This document shows positions 48,984 through 62,609 of a stretch of DNA of 64,000 bases, piece after piece. A model generated the notes under the pieces. That model did no database searches. It worked only from the letters and a program-made list of their open reading frames with translations, and had not been told where the DNA came from. This DNA comes from Epiperipatus broadwayi (Eukaryota; Onychophora; Udeonychophora; Euonychophora; Peripatidae), in NCBI GenBank assembly GCA_028023455.1, contig JAQFVV010000181.1, forward strand, positions 936,001 through 1,000,000. Reading direction: 5' to 3'. Position numbers and translations under genes: made by a program. Position 1 is the stretch's first letter, and each line of letters opens with the position of its first letter.

Positions 48984-50374
48984 AAGTTAGTAATCGGGTG
49001 GAATAGTAAAGGAAATAAACAAAAAAGACCGGAAATGGACTATGAGTCTAATATAATTATTTTGACGTAGGTGAAAAGCCTGAATTAGAATTTCGCTATT
49101 TAAAATGATGGATTGTTTTGTCAAATAATAATAACGGAGGCTTCGCAAAATAAAAGATTTTTTTTCTCCACGCACATATTAATTAAGGAAATGTTCGTAA
49201 ATAAACAGTTCAAATAAATAAAAATCAATAAAATCAAGTTAAATAAATGGGTCAAATTAAGGATTTAGAAATAATGTTTGTAGAATTAAATAAATGAATA
49301 AAATAACGGAAATACATAAAATAAAAACAAGTTAAATAAATAAGTATAATATATCTGTAGAAAATAAATAAAATATTCATAGTAAAATAAAATAGTTTTT
49401 TGAATATACGCATGTTAAAATAAAAGTTTGTTTTGAATACCATAAGTTAAGAAAAGGATGTAAATAAATTGTTTAAAATAATCAAGATAAAAAAAAAAAA
49501 AAATCTCTAGTAAAATAATAATGAATGAATCATAATAAAGCAAAATAGTTTTTTTCTGAGTACACGCACGTTAATATATAAGTTAAAGTAATGGGTTAAA
49601 GTAATATTGTAATATAAATAAATATGTAAATTGATGTCCGTGATAGTTTAAAGATAATATTATAAGATTAGTGTAAAACTAAATATTTAAATAATGTTCG
49701 TAATGAATTTAAAAATAATATAAATGAAAGTCAATCTAAGTTGTATTAGGAGCGTATAAGGGTTCGAATCTAAAGGGATGAGGGTAGTATTGAAATAAGT
49801 TAGATAAGGATTAAGTTTAAAGCTCTCGACTGGATAAATTCTAGTACCCGCAATGGATTGGCTGGGATCATTCCTCTTTTAAAAAAATGCACTGGCAACA
49901 ACCAGAGTAAGTCGTAAGTCACTTTTCAGGGGAGAATCCCCATATCTCGTACCTCGTTTTCCAAAGCGTAAGTCGGAAATGGACAGTTGAAAATTCCTGC
50001 CATTGCAGCTGCTTAGTCAAAGTCTGATCAAGAGAATCGGCAATCGTTTTCCAGGGCGTAAGTCGGAAATGGACAGTTGAAATTCCTGCCATTTGCAGCC
50101 ATCTTTTCTTAGTCAAAGTCCGATCAAGAGAATCGGCAGCCGAAGCTTCGTCTATAAAAGATCCCTGTGCCACAAAATTAGTTTGTCCTCGTGGTCACTA
50201 TCCAGGACGAACATTGTAAGCAATGTTACCAGCATAGAAAGAAGAAAAGCATAATTGGAGATTGCCCTTAGCATGGAAAGGAAAAGATACCAAAAAGCAA
50301 ACTTAGAAAGAATAATAAATTAAGATTTAATGTTGTCAGAGATAAAATGGTCAAAAATGACGCATTTTACTCTC
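48984..50374 (+). other. Internal region 3' of the ORF, no pol
   Basis: About 1.4 kb between the ORF and the polypurine tract. All frames are short; the minus-strand frames at 48987-49175, 49252-49443 and 49919-50173 are incidental. AT-rich up to about 49700, then GC-richer with a 90-bp tandem duplication. Reverse transcriptase and integrase motifs are absent. Confidence 0.7.
49955..50141. repeat. 90-bp tandem duplication in the LTR-element interior
   Basis: Units start CGTTTTCCA at 49955 and 50045. Both contain GCGTAAGTCGGAAATGGACA, ATTCCTGCCATT and AGTCAAAGTC.GATCAAGAG. The second unit has about 7 extra bases (CATCTTTTC region). Confidence 0.95.
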
Positions 50375-50390
50375 AAAAGGAAGGGCGGTG
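50375..50390 (+). promoter_or_regulatory. Polypurine tract
   Basis: AAAAGGAAGGGCGGTG ends three bases before the TGTACC start of the 3' LTR, the expected position of the plus-strand primer. Confidence 0.8.
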
Positions 50391-50393
50391 TAA

Positions 50394-52785
50394 TGTACCT
50401 ATATTGATATAGGCACATATAATTTTATCTAAAATTATATTATTAAAATAATCGTTCATAAAAGAAAAACATAAAATTAAACGTTGAAGAGTTTATTACA
50501 GTTTGTTTTAGAAAAGGATAAAAATCAAATAGTTTTCTAGCGTTAGTTTTGAAATAAAAAGCTACAATTAATTAATCAAAAGGGGGGAGGGGGAGTCTTG
50601 GTTTGAGAAATGAAACTAAAGGTTTACAAAAGGAAATAAATAGTTTTATTAGTATTCGTAAAAATATAATTTAAAAAGTTAAAACATACAAATCTCTTTT
50701 CATTCAAGTTTAATTAAATAAAAAATAATGTTAAAACTAAATAGTAAATTGTATTAAAAATATATGTGCGTATATATGTGTGATTTGTAAATAAATAAAA
50801 TGTATGCGAAATAAAAGAAGATTATCATTAAAAACACGGCAATGGCTATTAATAAAATAAAACAACATGTTTTATTGTATGGCTATTACTAATTAAGCAA
50901 TCTTCCAAAACACGTTTATCAAAGGATTAATTGATAAAGAATTCCAACAACAGATATTTGCCGGAGGATATTGAAAAGAAAACACTTCATTGGTATAAAT
51001 ACTGAATATTTTATCGGACAATCAGTTGAGACAATCAGTTCACAAAGTAATTGAGTAGTGCAGTTCAGAAATTAATTGAGCAGTTAACAAACAAAATGCA
51101 GTGTTGAGAAGATCTTGGGAACGCACGTTTATCTCCAGCCCAGATGTCCGAGAAAACAGCAGATCTGCCCGTGAAATAATGTCAGCTTAACATCTTAGAA
51201 AATCTCCGTCAGTATCTATTTGTCTCCGATAGTAATAATCGTGAAAATCAGGAAACTCAGCAAGGAAACGTCCCAGCCGGCTGGTAAGCATTCATAATGG
51301 AAATATCCTCACCGAAAGCAGCCACCAAAGAGAACAAAATTCTACGTCTACATTCAAAAGCCTAGGTAAAACATTTGCTTATTTCGTTTATACTGTAATA
51401 GCCATTGCATTTCATTAATTCGTACGAATCTTTCAAGAGTCTAATTATATGAACTCTATATCATACATAAATGAACTATTGATGTGTGTGATTAAATTTC
51501 AAATGCTATGTAGTCCTTTATTATCATTATTATGTGTGTGCATGAGTTAATATGTGCGTGATCACTATATCAATATTTATTAGTTCTGTTATTAAATCTA
51601 TAGGAATATTTAAACTATTTAGAAATGTTAATTTAAAATATGCGTGTGTTTTATTAGAATTATAAAATGTTTAAATTTAGTAAATAAATGTTAATTAATA
51701 AATTATCTTTAAAATTAAACTTTATTTGTCGGTCAATTCTTTTTATCAATTCTTTTACAATTCTTTTTATAAATTCCTTTTACAATTCTTTATCAAGTCT
51801 TTTAACCACTAATTATGTATAATCTATTAGTGATTACAAACAGCTGAGCTAGTCGTGGATTTAGGCGTTGAGTTAGTGGCCATTGCTCAAAGTGCGTTAT
51901 TTATTCATCCTTGAATAGATAGCTGGCACCCGTGTTTATACACAAACAAAAAAAAGTGCTTTNNNNNNNNNNNNNNNNNNNNNNNNNNNNNNNNNNNNNN
52001 NNNNNNNNNNNNNNNNNNNNNNNNNNNNNNNNNNNNNNNNNNNNNNNNNNNNNNNNNNNNNNNNNNNNNNNNNNNNNNNNNNNNNNNNNNNNNNNNNNNN
52101 NNNNNNNNNNNNNNNNNNNNNNNNNNNNNNNNNNNNNNNNNNNNNNNNNNNNNNNNNNNNNNNNNNNNNNNNNNNNNNNNNNNNNNNNNNNNNNNNNNNN
52201 NNNNNNNNNNNNNNNNNNNNNNNNNNNNNNNNNNNNNNNNNNNNNNNNNNNNNNNNNNNNNNNNNNNNNNNNNNNNNNNNNNNNNNNNNNNNNNNNNNNN
52301 NNNNNNNNNNNNNNNNNNNNNNNNNNNNNNNNNNNNNNNNNNNNNNNNNNNNNNNNNNNNNNNNNNNNNNNNNNNNNNNNNNNNNNNNNNNNNNNNNNNN
52401 NNNNNNNNNNNNNNNNNNNNNNNNNNNNNNNNNNNNNNNNNNNNNNNNNNNNNNNNNNNNNNCTTTTAACCACTAATTATGTATAATCTATTAGTGATTA
52501 CAAACAGCTGAGCTAGTCGTGGATTTAGGCGTTGAGTTAGTGGCCATTGCTCAAAGTGCGTTATTTATTCATCCTTGAACAGATAGCTGGCGCCCGTGTT
52601 TATACACAAACAAAAAAAAGTGCTTTGAACTTGGTGTTGAACTCAACAGGCGAGAAGAAGCTATGTCCTAGAAATGTAACACTAGTTATATACTTTATAG
52701 CTATCATTTGGGCATACATACTCTCCGAGTATGTTCTCTGCCTAAGAGGCCAGTGTTTCGAATGTACATATTCGAACTCGGTTCA
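50394..52785 (+). repeat. 3' LTR, interrupted by an assembly gap
   Basis: Aligns with the 5' LTR from TGTACC to GGTTCA. As assembled it is 2392 bp. Removing the 500 N and one copy of the 164-bp sequence present on both sides of the gap leaves 1728 bp. This equals the 5' LTR length (1720) plus an 11-bp insertion (extra TTTTACAATTC near 51751) minus a 3-bp deletion (near 52735). The true LTR is therefore probably complete. Open frames spanning the N run are meaningless. Confidence 0.93.
51963..52462. other. Assembly gap of exactly 500 N with overlapping flanks
   Basis: The 164 bases before the gap (51799-51962) reappear immediately after it (52463-52626) with two differences (GAATAG/GAACAG and GGCACC/GGCGCC). 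The round length and repeated flanks indicate two contigs joined with a placeholder gap although their ends overlap. Confidence 0.95.
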
Positions 52786-54340
52786 ATATATATATATAGT
52801 AGGTTTTATCTTATGGGTTAATTGTATTATTCAAGAGTTTTCTGAATGATTATTTAAAATTATATATATGATTGTACCCAGAGGTATAACAGCCTTTTGT
52901 ATACTATAAAAAGTATTTCATGAATGAAAGTATTATAAATATCCATATGTGTGTGAGAATTTTAAATAGTTTACGAATAAAGTATGGTCACCATTATGCA
53001 ATACTAGTTTTGACAGTATACATCTAATCTTAAATCGAGTGAATGAATTATATGCCTTTTGTATGTGTGTGTGAGTTGGATAATTATATGGTTATTATTA
53101 TTATTAGCTCCATGTCTTTTATTATTAGTAATATCAATTTGAAGGGAATTTTAAGTGAATATTATAGTACTTTTATATATATTTAGCCCCTCCATGAAAG
53201 ATATTGTAGTTCATTCATTCCCTTAACCCCTATGCCTAGAATTTCAATATTAAAATATATTTTGGTGTATAACCCAGGTATGGTCAGCTTTACAATTCAT
53301 TATTAACTTGGCTATACTTTATTTATTTAAAATATATTATCAGTGTCGAGCATAGTTATTTTCTCATCTCAGCATAGGTATTGTTAATGCTATAAATGTT
53401 TTATATTATATAATATTTGTTGGTATCATATTAACATTTATGAAGCATCTCCACAGTGATTTTAATATTGTTTTTGATTAAGTAAATTTGTATAATATCT
53501 TCTAATAGCTTGGATAAAGGCATAGAGGTATATTGTTTTATTTATGGGTACTAGTTGTAAATAAAGACTGTATTTGATGAATAAAAGAACTATTGGATAG
53601 TCAATATAATTATTGTAGAAATGATTTTAAGCAAGGTACACCAATGTATAAAGTTATTAATATTTTAACTGTAGTAGAGTAGATTAAAAGAAATAATAAT
53701 AATTATTGTAAATAAATATTTTTATTATATAGATTATTATATACTGTAAATAAATATTTTTATTATTAATTAAGCACATTTTTGTTTCATTGCCATTATG
53801 ATATCATTGTATTATCACATCTATTTATCAGAAAATCTACTTGAATAAGATTTGCATTAATAATTATTTTTAAGAGTACATTTCAATGGTCACATAGTGT
53901 TTATACATTCATTTTGCTTAATAATAATTTAATTATTTTACCTGCATTCTTTGAAGATTATATCATCCATTTCATTTCAAATGGACTTGTTGTGTAGTTG
54001 GCAGTATAAAAGATACCCATAGTGCCTTCTACATTATTTTTATATTGCTTATTCAAATTTGCATCAAAAATATAAGACTTCTGTATTTTATAGTCAGTAG
54101 AAGTGAAATGGTTATATTTAAATAATTATAAAGTATTTAGAAATGTTTTTCAAGTTACCAATTATATATTACTTAAGTATTTGAGTATTCTATTATTATC
54201 TAATTTCATTTCTACTTTCTTAAAAATACTAAGATTACAAATTAAACTTTAAAAAATGTCAAATATTCCATGTCTAGCTTAAATAATAACCATCATATTA
54301 TTTCTTATTAAGAAGTTAAAGTATTAACATTAACATTTTG
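52786..54340. other. AT-rich unique sequence
   Basis: No gene, RNA or terminal repeats recognised downstream of the LTR element. Confidence 0.5.
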
Positions 54341-54360
54341 CTCCAGGTGCATTTATTCTG

Positions 54361-54660
54361 AATTTGAAACCTGAGATCAAGATATTTTAAAATTGTAAAA
54401 GAATTTATATTTGAGATAAATATATTGTAGTCAAGCATTGGTGGTCGAGTGGTCAGCACAGCTGCCTTACAAGCAGTTGTCCCGGGTTAGCGGGTTCATT
54501 CCCGGCCGATATATTTTAAGACATAGGATAAGATATTTATAATTAAAAAGAACCTATATTTGAGACAAATATATTTTGAAACATGAGATCAAGATATTTA
54601 AAATTGAAAAGAATTTATATTTGAGATAAATATATTTTGAAACATGAGATATGATATTAT
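54361..54660. repeat. Minisatellite of about 65 bp units
   Basis: Units of the form GAAACATGAGATCAAGATATTTAAAATTG, then AAAAGAATTTATATTTGAGATAAATATATTTT occur about four times with variation (around 54361, 54525, 54578 and 54640). The first and second units are separated by the tRNA-like sequence. Confidence 0.85.
54435..54511 (+). pseudogene. tRNA-Val(TAC)-like sequence inserted in the minisatellite
   Basis: Acceptor-like GCATTGG, A-box-like TGGTCGAGTGG, a perfect anticodon stem CTGC/GCAG around CTTACAA (anticodon TAC), and a B-box-like GGGTTCATTCC. The T-arm region holds an 8-base partial duplication (CGGGTTAG before CGGGTTCA), which disrupts a normal variable loop. The 3' acceptor strand CCGATAT pairs imperfectly with GCATTGG. 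The D arm and anticodon arm are close to the tRNA-Gly-like sequence at 29557, so both may come from one tRNA-derived family. Probably not a working gene. Confidence 0.65.
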
Positions 54661-56474
54661 GAGTATTGTCTACAAGAGTACTCATACTCTGGTATTTTAA
54701 AAATCCATGTTGTGTAGTGCCTGTTCATGTACCCTCTGATTGCTAGCCAATGACTCTTTGTCTAGTTACATTATATAGTAAAACTGAAAAAAAAAAGTCT
54801 CTAACAATTCTTCAAAAAAGAACAGGAAAGAAAGTGCATTATTCACTAAGTTTGTTAATTGTTGTATGGTAAATAATATAAGCAGTTTTCTAAATATGTT
54901 TCACCCTTAAGTTGGAAATAGCTAAATATCGACTGATAGATAATTATATAGTTATCTAATTGTCTATAGACTAACTAAACAAATTCTAAGTCTATTTAGA
55001 AATTTAAATAAATTCCGAATTTTATCTAGCCCAGATTTAAATTACAAATTATAGGTGAGCAACGAGCTTATTATATGTACTTCATGTTTATCACTATTAT
55101 AGCTTCATCACGTCATCATAAAATCTTGGGCATTACATGAATGCCATTTTATCTATTCAAAAAATTTTCAGTACAGCTTTATTTCATATTTTATCCTCAT
55201 GACACAATTAGAATCAATTGCTGACATCATTCTATACTATCTCTATCCCATACAAAAATTAATAATAAGGCAGAATAGAAAAAAACAAAACAATATAGTA
55301 CTACCTCCCCAATACATTTATAACTTCAATATAGAAGGTTTAAGTAATCCATAATACAAAATAACACACACTTAATGAAAACATAAAATAAAAATGCATA
55401 AGAAAAAAGAAATTTTAATTTACTAATTCTTATTTTTTAATTTATTGTTCAACCACTGGTGTTGCAAAAATGTCACAAACAATTATAATAATTGATGCAA
55501 TCTGCCTCAGTAAACATTAATTATCTCATTTACTAAAAAAAAATATTTACATTAAGAATATATATATATAAATCCGGTTTACAATGGAATAAAAAAAAAT
55601 ACCTCATTACTTCGAATTTAAGTTGCCCTCAAATTTAAGCTACAGTAGGATTTTAAAATTGGGAAAAAAATATAAAAATGATTTTATAATAAGTATTGAA
55701 AAATAAGAAACATTTTTTATTTACTTAAAGAAAAACTCAAAGAAAAATGTGAACAAGAAATTCCTGAATAAACTGCTATCAACAATCGTAATAATGTGCA
55801 CAAAGCAAGATTTTAAAACAATAAACATTTTTATTTACTTAAATAGGAATTAAAATGCAAATGAGAAACCTCTACATAAACTGTTATCTATGATCATAAT
55901 ATAAATCAAAGACATGACCATTGGGAGTGGTAGATCGGTAGAAATAAGATATTAAAACATTCACTTTGAATTTAATCTGTACCCTAATTTCATGTCTTCA
56001 AAATTTAAATGAAAAGTGCAGCTTAAATTCAAAGTAATATGATAAATAAATAAAAAATTATTGAGACTTACTGTGTATCAGTCTTTCAACATAGAGAAAT
56101 CTTTCTACAGAAATAGGCTGTCAATGTTTTAATGGAAACGCATCCATCTTTCTTATGGCTATGATATTCTAAAGAATTGTGCATCAAGTAATAATAAGAC
56201 TGTATGTAAAGTAAAATCTTTTCATTATCTTTTTTTTCTCTCAGATAGTTGTCCAATCAAGTTTCTGCATTTTGCATTTTCTTTGGGGGAGGGGGGATTT
56301 CTGTATGTGCTTGGGAATCATTTAAAGATTTTAACAAAATTCTTTGCAGAATTTTTTTTTTTTTAATATGGAAAACATCAGGAAATTTTTTATTTAAAGA
56401 TATAGAGAAAAATTATATTAATAAGAGTAAATATTAATTCTTATTAAGTGCATTGTCAGCACATAATACATAGG
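54661..56474. other. AT-rich unique sequence
   Basis: No supported gene. A 62-codon frame at 56249-56437 is Phe-rich noise. No paired repeats were recognised before the MITE at 56477. Confidence 0.5.
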
Positions 56475-56476
56475 TA

Positions 56477-56837
56477 AGGCTAAAATCTTAGTACATGCAC
56501 CCTGTGTGCTTAATTTTACTACATGAGAGACCTCTACAAATCTTAACACAAGATTCATTTTTATAAAGATAAGAGTGGCCACTCTTATTTTCAACCTATT
56601 TTTCTAATTATATAGGCAAATCTAAAGCATTTTGATTTGGGAGTGTGAAACTAATAAATTCTTCACTGATTAAGCCCACTATTTCTGTTAAACATTAATG
56701 TTCGTGAAATCTTTCGATTTATAATGAGTCAATATTTAGATCCTAAATTTAGAAATATTTTGAATCAATTTAAAGTTGTAAATATTAATTCTTGTTAAAA
56801 TTAAGCACACAAGGTACATGTACTAAGGTTATAGCCT
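56477..56837. mobile_element. MITE with about 42-bp inverted termini and TA target site
   Basis: The left terminus AGGCTAAAATCTTAGTACAT and the reverse complement of the right terminus AGGCTATAACCTTAGTACAT match closely, and the match continues to CTGTGTGCTTAATTTTA / TTGTGTGCTTAATTTTA. The element is flanked by TA on both sides, as in Tc1/mariner-group MITEs. It is 361 bp long without coding capacity. The interior holds a perfect 20-bp palindrome ATAAGAGTGGCCACTCTTAT near 56570-56590. Short blocks (GCAAATCT.AA, TTGGGAGTGTGAA) faintly recall the repeat unit at 45 kb, which may be related. Confidence 0.88.
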
Positions 56838-58338
<1,501 letters not shown>

Positions 58339-61300
58339 TCAATATCATTATATCTGGTAAGTAAAAAAACACAGTGAAAGGTCATATAATTCTTGACTTC
58401 ATATTTTCAAAATCTTACAGTATTATTTAATAAAATTTGTCTAGTACCTTTATGTTATGATGATACAGTAATCCATATCTTACTTCCATGTAATAATTTT
58501 AATAGAATATCGGTTCTGGAAACAATTTGGTTGAAGTATTATAGCTCTATGATAAAAAACTATTTCTACAAACTGAATAAATTCAATAATATGCTAAAGT
58601 CTAAGATGTAATTCAACCTTCAAGACTGCTTTTCTAACTAGAAAACTATCAATATTTTTAAAGTGGTTTACATTTTCAAAATGATAACCATAGGGAAAAA
58701 TATTGGCTAAAATTTTTTCTCCCAGCACTGACTTTAAAGCACTTAAAATTTTAAATAGTAATTAATAAACAAATATATTTATAGATTGCATTCAAAACAT
58801 TAAGATTATTATTTAGAATATGTTTTGAACTGACAAGAGTAACACATTTATCAGCATTAGGTAAAACTAAAACCAAAAAGATATAGTTTTTGTCTTTCTT
58901 TTAATCATTTTAAGTAAAAATCACAATCAAATATAGATCATATTTTGATGTCTGCTTCATAAAGTTACATTTAAAATGCAAAAAACAACAACAACAACAA
59001 AAAAAACATCAATAACAACAACATAAATTTGTTAATAGTACATGCCCTTCCTTAACACCAATTTTCATTCAAATATCAGATTTTTCCTTTACTAAAGAAT
59101 CAGTTATTTTACACACTGCCAAACCTTGATTAGTTAATTTAAACAGCTTTGCCCAAACAAATATAAGTAATATATAAACATTCCTTTTTTCTATAATTAA
59201 TTTTTTATGACTTAAAGCAATCCATTCAATAACCTTAGTAAAAGTACTTTTATATAGTTAATAACAATAATATTACTGCAGACTTTGCTATCACCTTTAT
59301 TTTTTAAAAAAAGAACAGAAAAAGCTTTCATAAGACTAGGTGGCTCAATTTCTTAGGTTCACATATCCCTAAAAAACATTCCGATAGTTATGAATATAAT
59401 ACATCACATTTAAAAATTTTAGCAGTTAATCTATCAGGATTTACAGCCTTTCTATTTTTAAGATTAAAACATTAATTCTTAATTTCAGTAGACTGGCTAT
59501 TTTTGTTTTTATCTAAATAACTAGGCAGAATGGATTTATCATAGAACTAATCATTTGAATTCTTATATTATTATTCAAATGGTGATCAAAATTATTCATT
59601 CCATCTATCAAAATACCATTATTTTATAAAAGATTATTATCCAGTAAATTAATACAATTATGGTAGCATTTTCACATTTATATGTTATTTTCAAGTCATT
59701 ATCACCAGCAATATCTCTCTTTTTGCAATTTTAATCTACTAATCATTCTTAAGCCTTGTTTTCAGACATTAACTTTTGCATTTAAATACATATAATACTT
59801 ATGAAGTTCTATATTCATTTTATTATTTTGCCAAATGAAGAAAGCCATGTTTGTTTTAATCAAATGAGTAATAATACAATCATTGTCTAAAAAACAATTG
59901 CTATTATTGTTTTAATAAGGCCACAGACCCCCACTAACAACCACAACATATTCCACAAAAGATTTCATGCCTCAATAATATAGTCAGCTTGAAAATTAAA
60001 ATTTTTAATTTTTATTCCATACTAAAATTCAGCAATCAAATGCGCTAACAATAAATTTAGAATTAATCTGTAAAATGTCTAACAATCTGCACATATAAGT
60101 GTTTGTGTGATAATTTCTTTTACAGTTATATTCCCAACTGTAATATATAAAATATCATTATTTTTGGATGATAATTGTGATTTTCTATTTAAGTAAAATG
60201 TTTATGATAGTCAATTTATATGATTTTATTAAAAGCAAATAATTTGAGTTCACAAAACCAATATTATTATTTCCAATAATTTTGGAAAGCACCATGCAGT
60301 CTTCTTTTACTTCATGATTAATTCTTCCAAAATATGTATTGACATTTATTAATCTTATACTTCCTTTTTCTGGATGGTGAGTTCTCTATGTAGACACTCA
60401 TTTATATAATTATAGTTCTTCTATACGATGATTATATCAATGTTAAACCATGGCATTTCCCTAATGACAAATGATTTCTATGGTCAGGTTTTAAAGAATT
60501 TTTATCAAGCAAAGCTTGTATATTTTGTGTATTCCTTCTTTATCCTTAGGTATTACTACTATTTCTATTGCTTTAATGAGTACTTGACTAAGCATGACAA
60601 ATCAGATTTTATGTGAGATTAATTTTTAATTTCCTTTTCTATATTCATTTCCATTTGATAAAGATAAAAAAATTATGTTAACAGACTCGGAAAATGATTA
60701 TATATATAGGCAGTCTGTTCCAATCCAATTTCATTTTAACCCCTTATTGTTGATAATGTTCCATGTAAAATCATAATTGAGGTTTTTAAAGCTGTCCTTA
60801 TCATAATTTTTTTTTTTATCTGTGTAATTTAGTAGAGTGATAAAATCAAGATCCAAGAAATAAAGGTAACTGAATGAAAATTCACTCTATAACTTCTGTA
60901 ACTAAAATATCAGCAGACCTGAGTAACTAACATTTAATTATTTATTGCTTTTAATGTTAATGACTTTTTAAATATGAAAATAAAAAAATTAAAAGGGAAA
61001 ATCATTGCAGTCTTTGTAATTAAAATATAAAAATTAGATCTCAGAAACCCATTATAATTGTAATAACTAAATTATTACACAGAAATGACCAAAGATATAA
61101 AAAACTCGTATATAAAACAAAATTTAATTTGAAAACACTAAATCATTAAAAATAGAGTGATTGTAAATAAATTTATAGAGACTGCTAAATACAATACCTT
61201 CTTCCCTTATAATCGTGGAAACATCAGCCTTGGTTTGAAAAAGTAAAAAATCAATAAATAAATTAGAAATTCATAAATAGAAATAATTCCCCCCACAGGT

Positions 61301-62461
61301 ACATTAATGTCCATGAGTGCCATAATATATCATATTTTAAGCATTTATTTTCTCATTTTGGAGCATTTGGTTGACTCGCTCTCTGCAATCGTTGATTTAT
61401 TCATAAGTGCATTATTCTATTTTTTTTTTGTTAATAACATCTAAATGTGTGCATTTTAAAAATGAAATTGAAGTGTAAATATATATGCACGCGTATTATA
61501 TAGAGTTCACTATTATCTATCATTTCAGATATTCAAAAGAAGGCTTGTAATAAAATGTGAGTGCATATGGAGAGATTACAATAAAAATGTTTTTTTTTTC
61601 CTTTATGAAAAATATTATTAGAACCGCATCTCCTAACAAAAAAAGAAAGTAATTGTAAACGCCTAAGACTTTATTACTTTCTTTCTTAGAATTCTGTACA
61701 ATTTTAATCACATGTCATTTGAATTGGTATTTTTCTTTCGTTTTATTAAGAATTCACATAGAATATTACTTAGATCCGATAACAAGTTCAATGATTGATC
61801 TCAACATTGTTGAAAACATTTATTTAAGATTCTATATGTTAAGAATTGAAATAATTATTAAAAATTATTAAATCAAAAATGGAAGTTTTTAAAACATTAT
61901 TCATATTTCATTTTTAAAAAGAAATTTAAGATTTGTTTTAATGTTATACTTAAATAGGAGAAAAAATACAAACAAAAAAATGTTTAGTGAAGTTTTGAAA
62001 GATCAATAATGAACTTTGCCATGTCGTTATAAATAGGAGCTTTGATTAAAAAAATCATATGGTTAATTTCTTAGGAGTTCATGTGATGCTCAGGCATAAA
62101 ATAAACAAGCTGAACTAAAACAATTTTAGTCAATTGAACAAAATGAGATTTTTATTCTTTTTTCTCAGCTGAAAATTGATCCAGGAATTTTTAATTATTA
62201 TTGAGATAAATTATGATTTTAGATGGAATAACTACATGAACATTATTTGGAAAAATATTACTAATAGCACTGCAAGATGCAAAATAATGAAAAAAATATG
62301 AAATTGAATCCTACTGATCTCAGAAATATAAATGCCTATATATAAAAGAACTTCAGATATATATATATAATTCAAACAAATATATTTAACACAGTATTCA
62401 AAATTAAATAATATATTCTTTACCAGAAGTACTTTCAATTGTTTCACTGACAATCTTTATC
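58339..62461. other. AT-rich unique sequence
   Basis: About 4.1 kb without a supported gene. Short frames at 58393-58611, 60428-60616, 61520-61711 and 62232-62453 show no domain. A (CAA)n run lies near 58985-59000. Confidence 0.5.
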
Positions 62462-62609
62462 TTCCTTATAAAATTTACTTGATCATTTGAAATATATGGG
62501 ATTGAAAACTATATTTTTTTATTAGCATATATTGATTCTCCTGTTAATAAAAAAAAATATGGTTTTCAATCCCATATATTTCAAATGATCAAGTAAATTT
62601 TATAAGGAA
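62462..62609. repeat. Long inverted repeat at the 5' edge of the Penelope-like fragment
   Basis: Arms of about 63 bp (62462-62524 and 62545-62609) are nearly perfect reverse complements around a 20-base loop. One A/G change and a 2-base difference in an A run were seen. The right arm is continuous with the retroelement coding region, so the left arm is an inverted copy of its 5' end. Confidence 0.95.

Larger units (their letters stand above)
46144..52785 (+). mobile_element. Near-intact non-autonomous LTR retrotransposon
   Basis: It consists of a 5' LTR (46144-47863), a 2.53-kb interior (47864-50393) and a 3' LTR (50394-52785, including a 500-N gap). Each LTR runs from TGTACC to GGTTCA, near-inverted TG...CA ends. 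The flanks are (TA)n on both sides, consistent with a 4- or 6-bp ATAT-type duplication that cannot be resolved. A primer-binding site, a polypurine tract and one open ORF are present. No protease, reverse transcriptase, RNase H or integrase is encoded. About 24 substitutions, mostly transitions, separate the LTRs over about 1.7 kb (roughly 98.6% identity), so insertion was recent. It resembles gag-only or LARD-like elements, which need enzymes supplied by an autonomous relative. Confidence 0.93.

Noticed and set aside
51901-52486. Open frames of 184-190 codons spanning undefined residues
   Set aside because: They run through the 500-N gap and carry no information.
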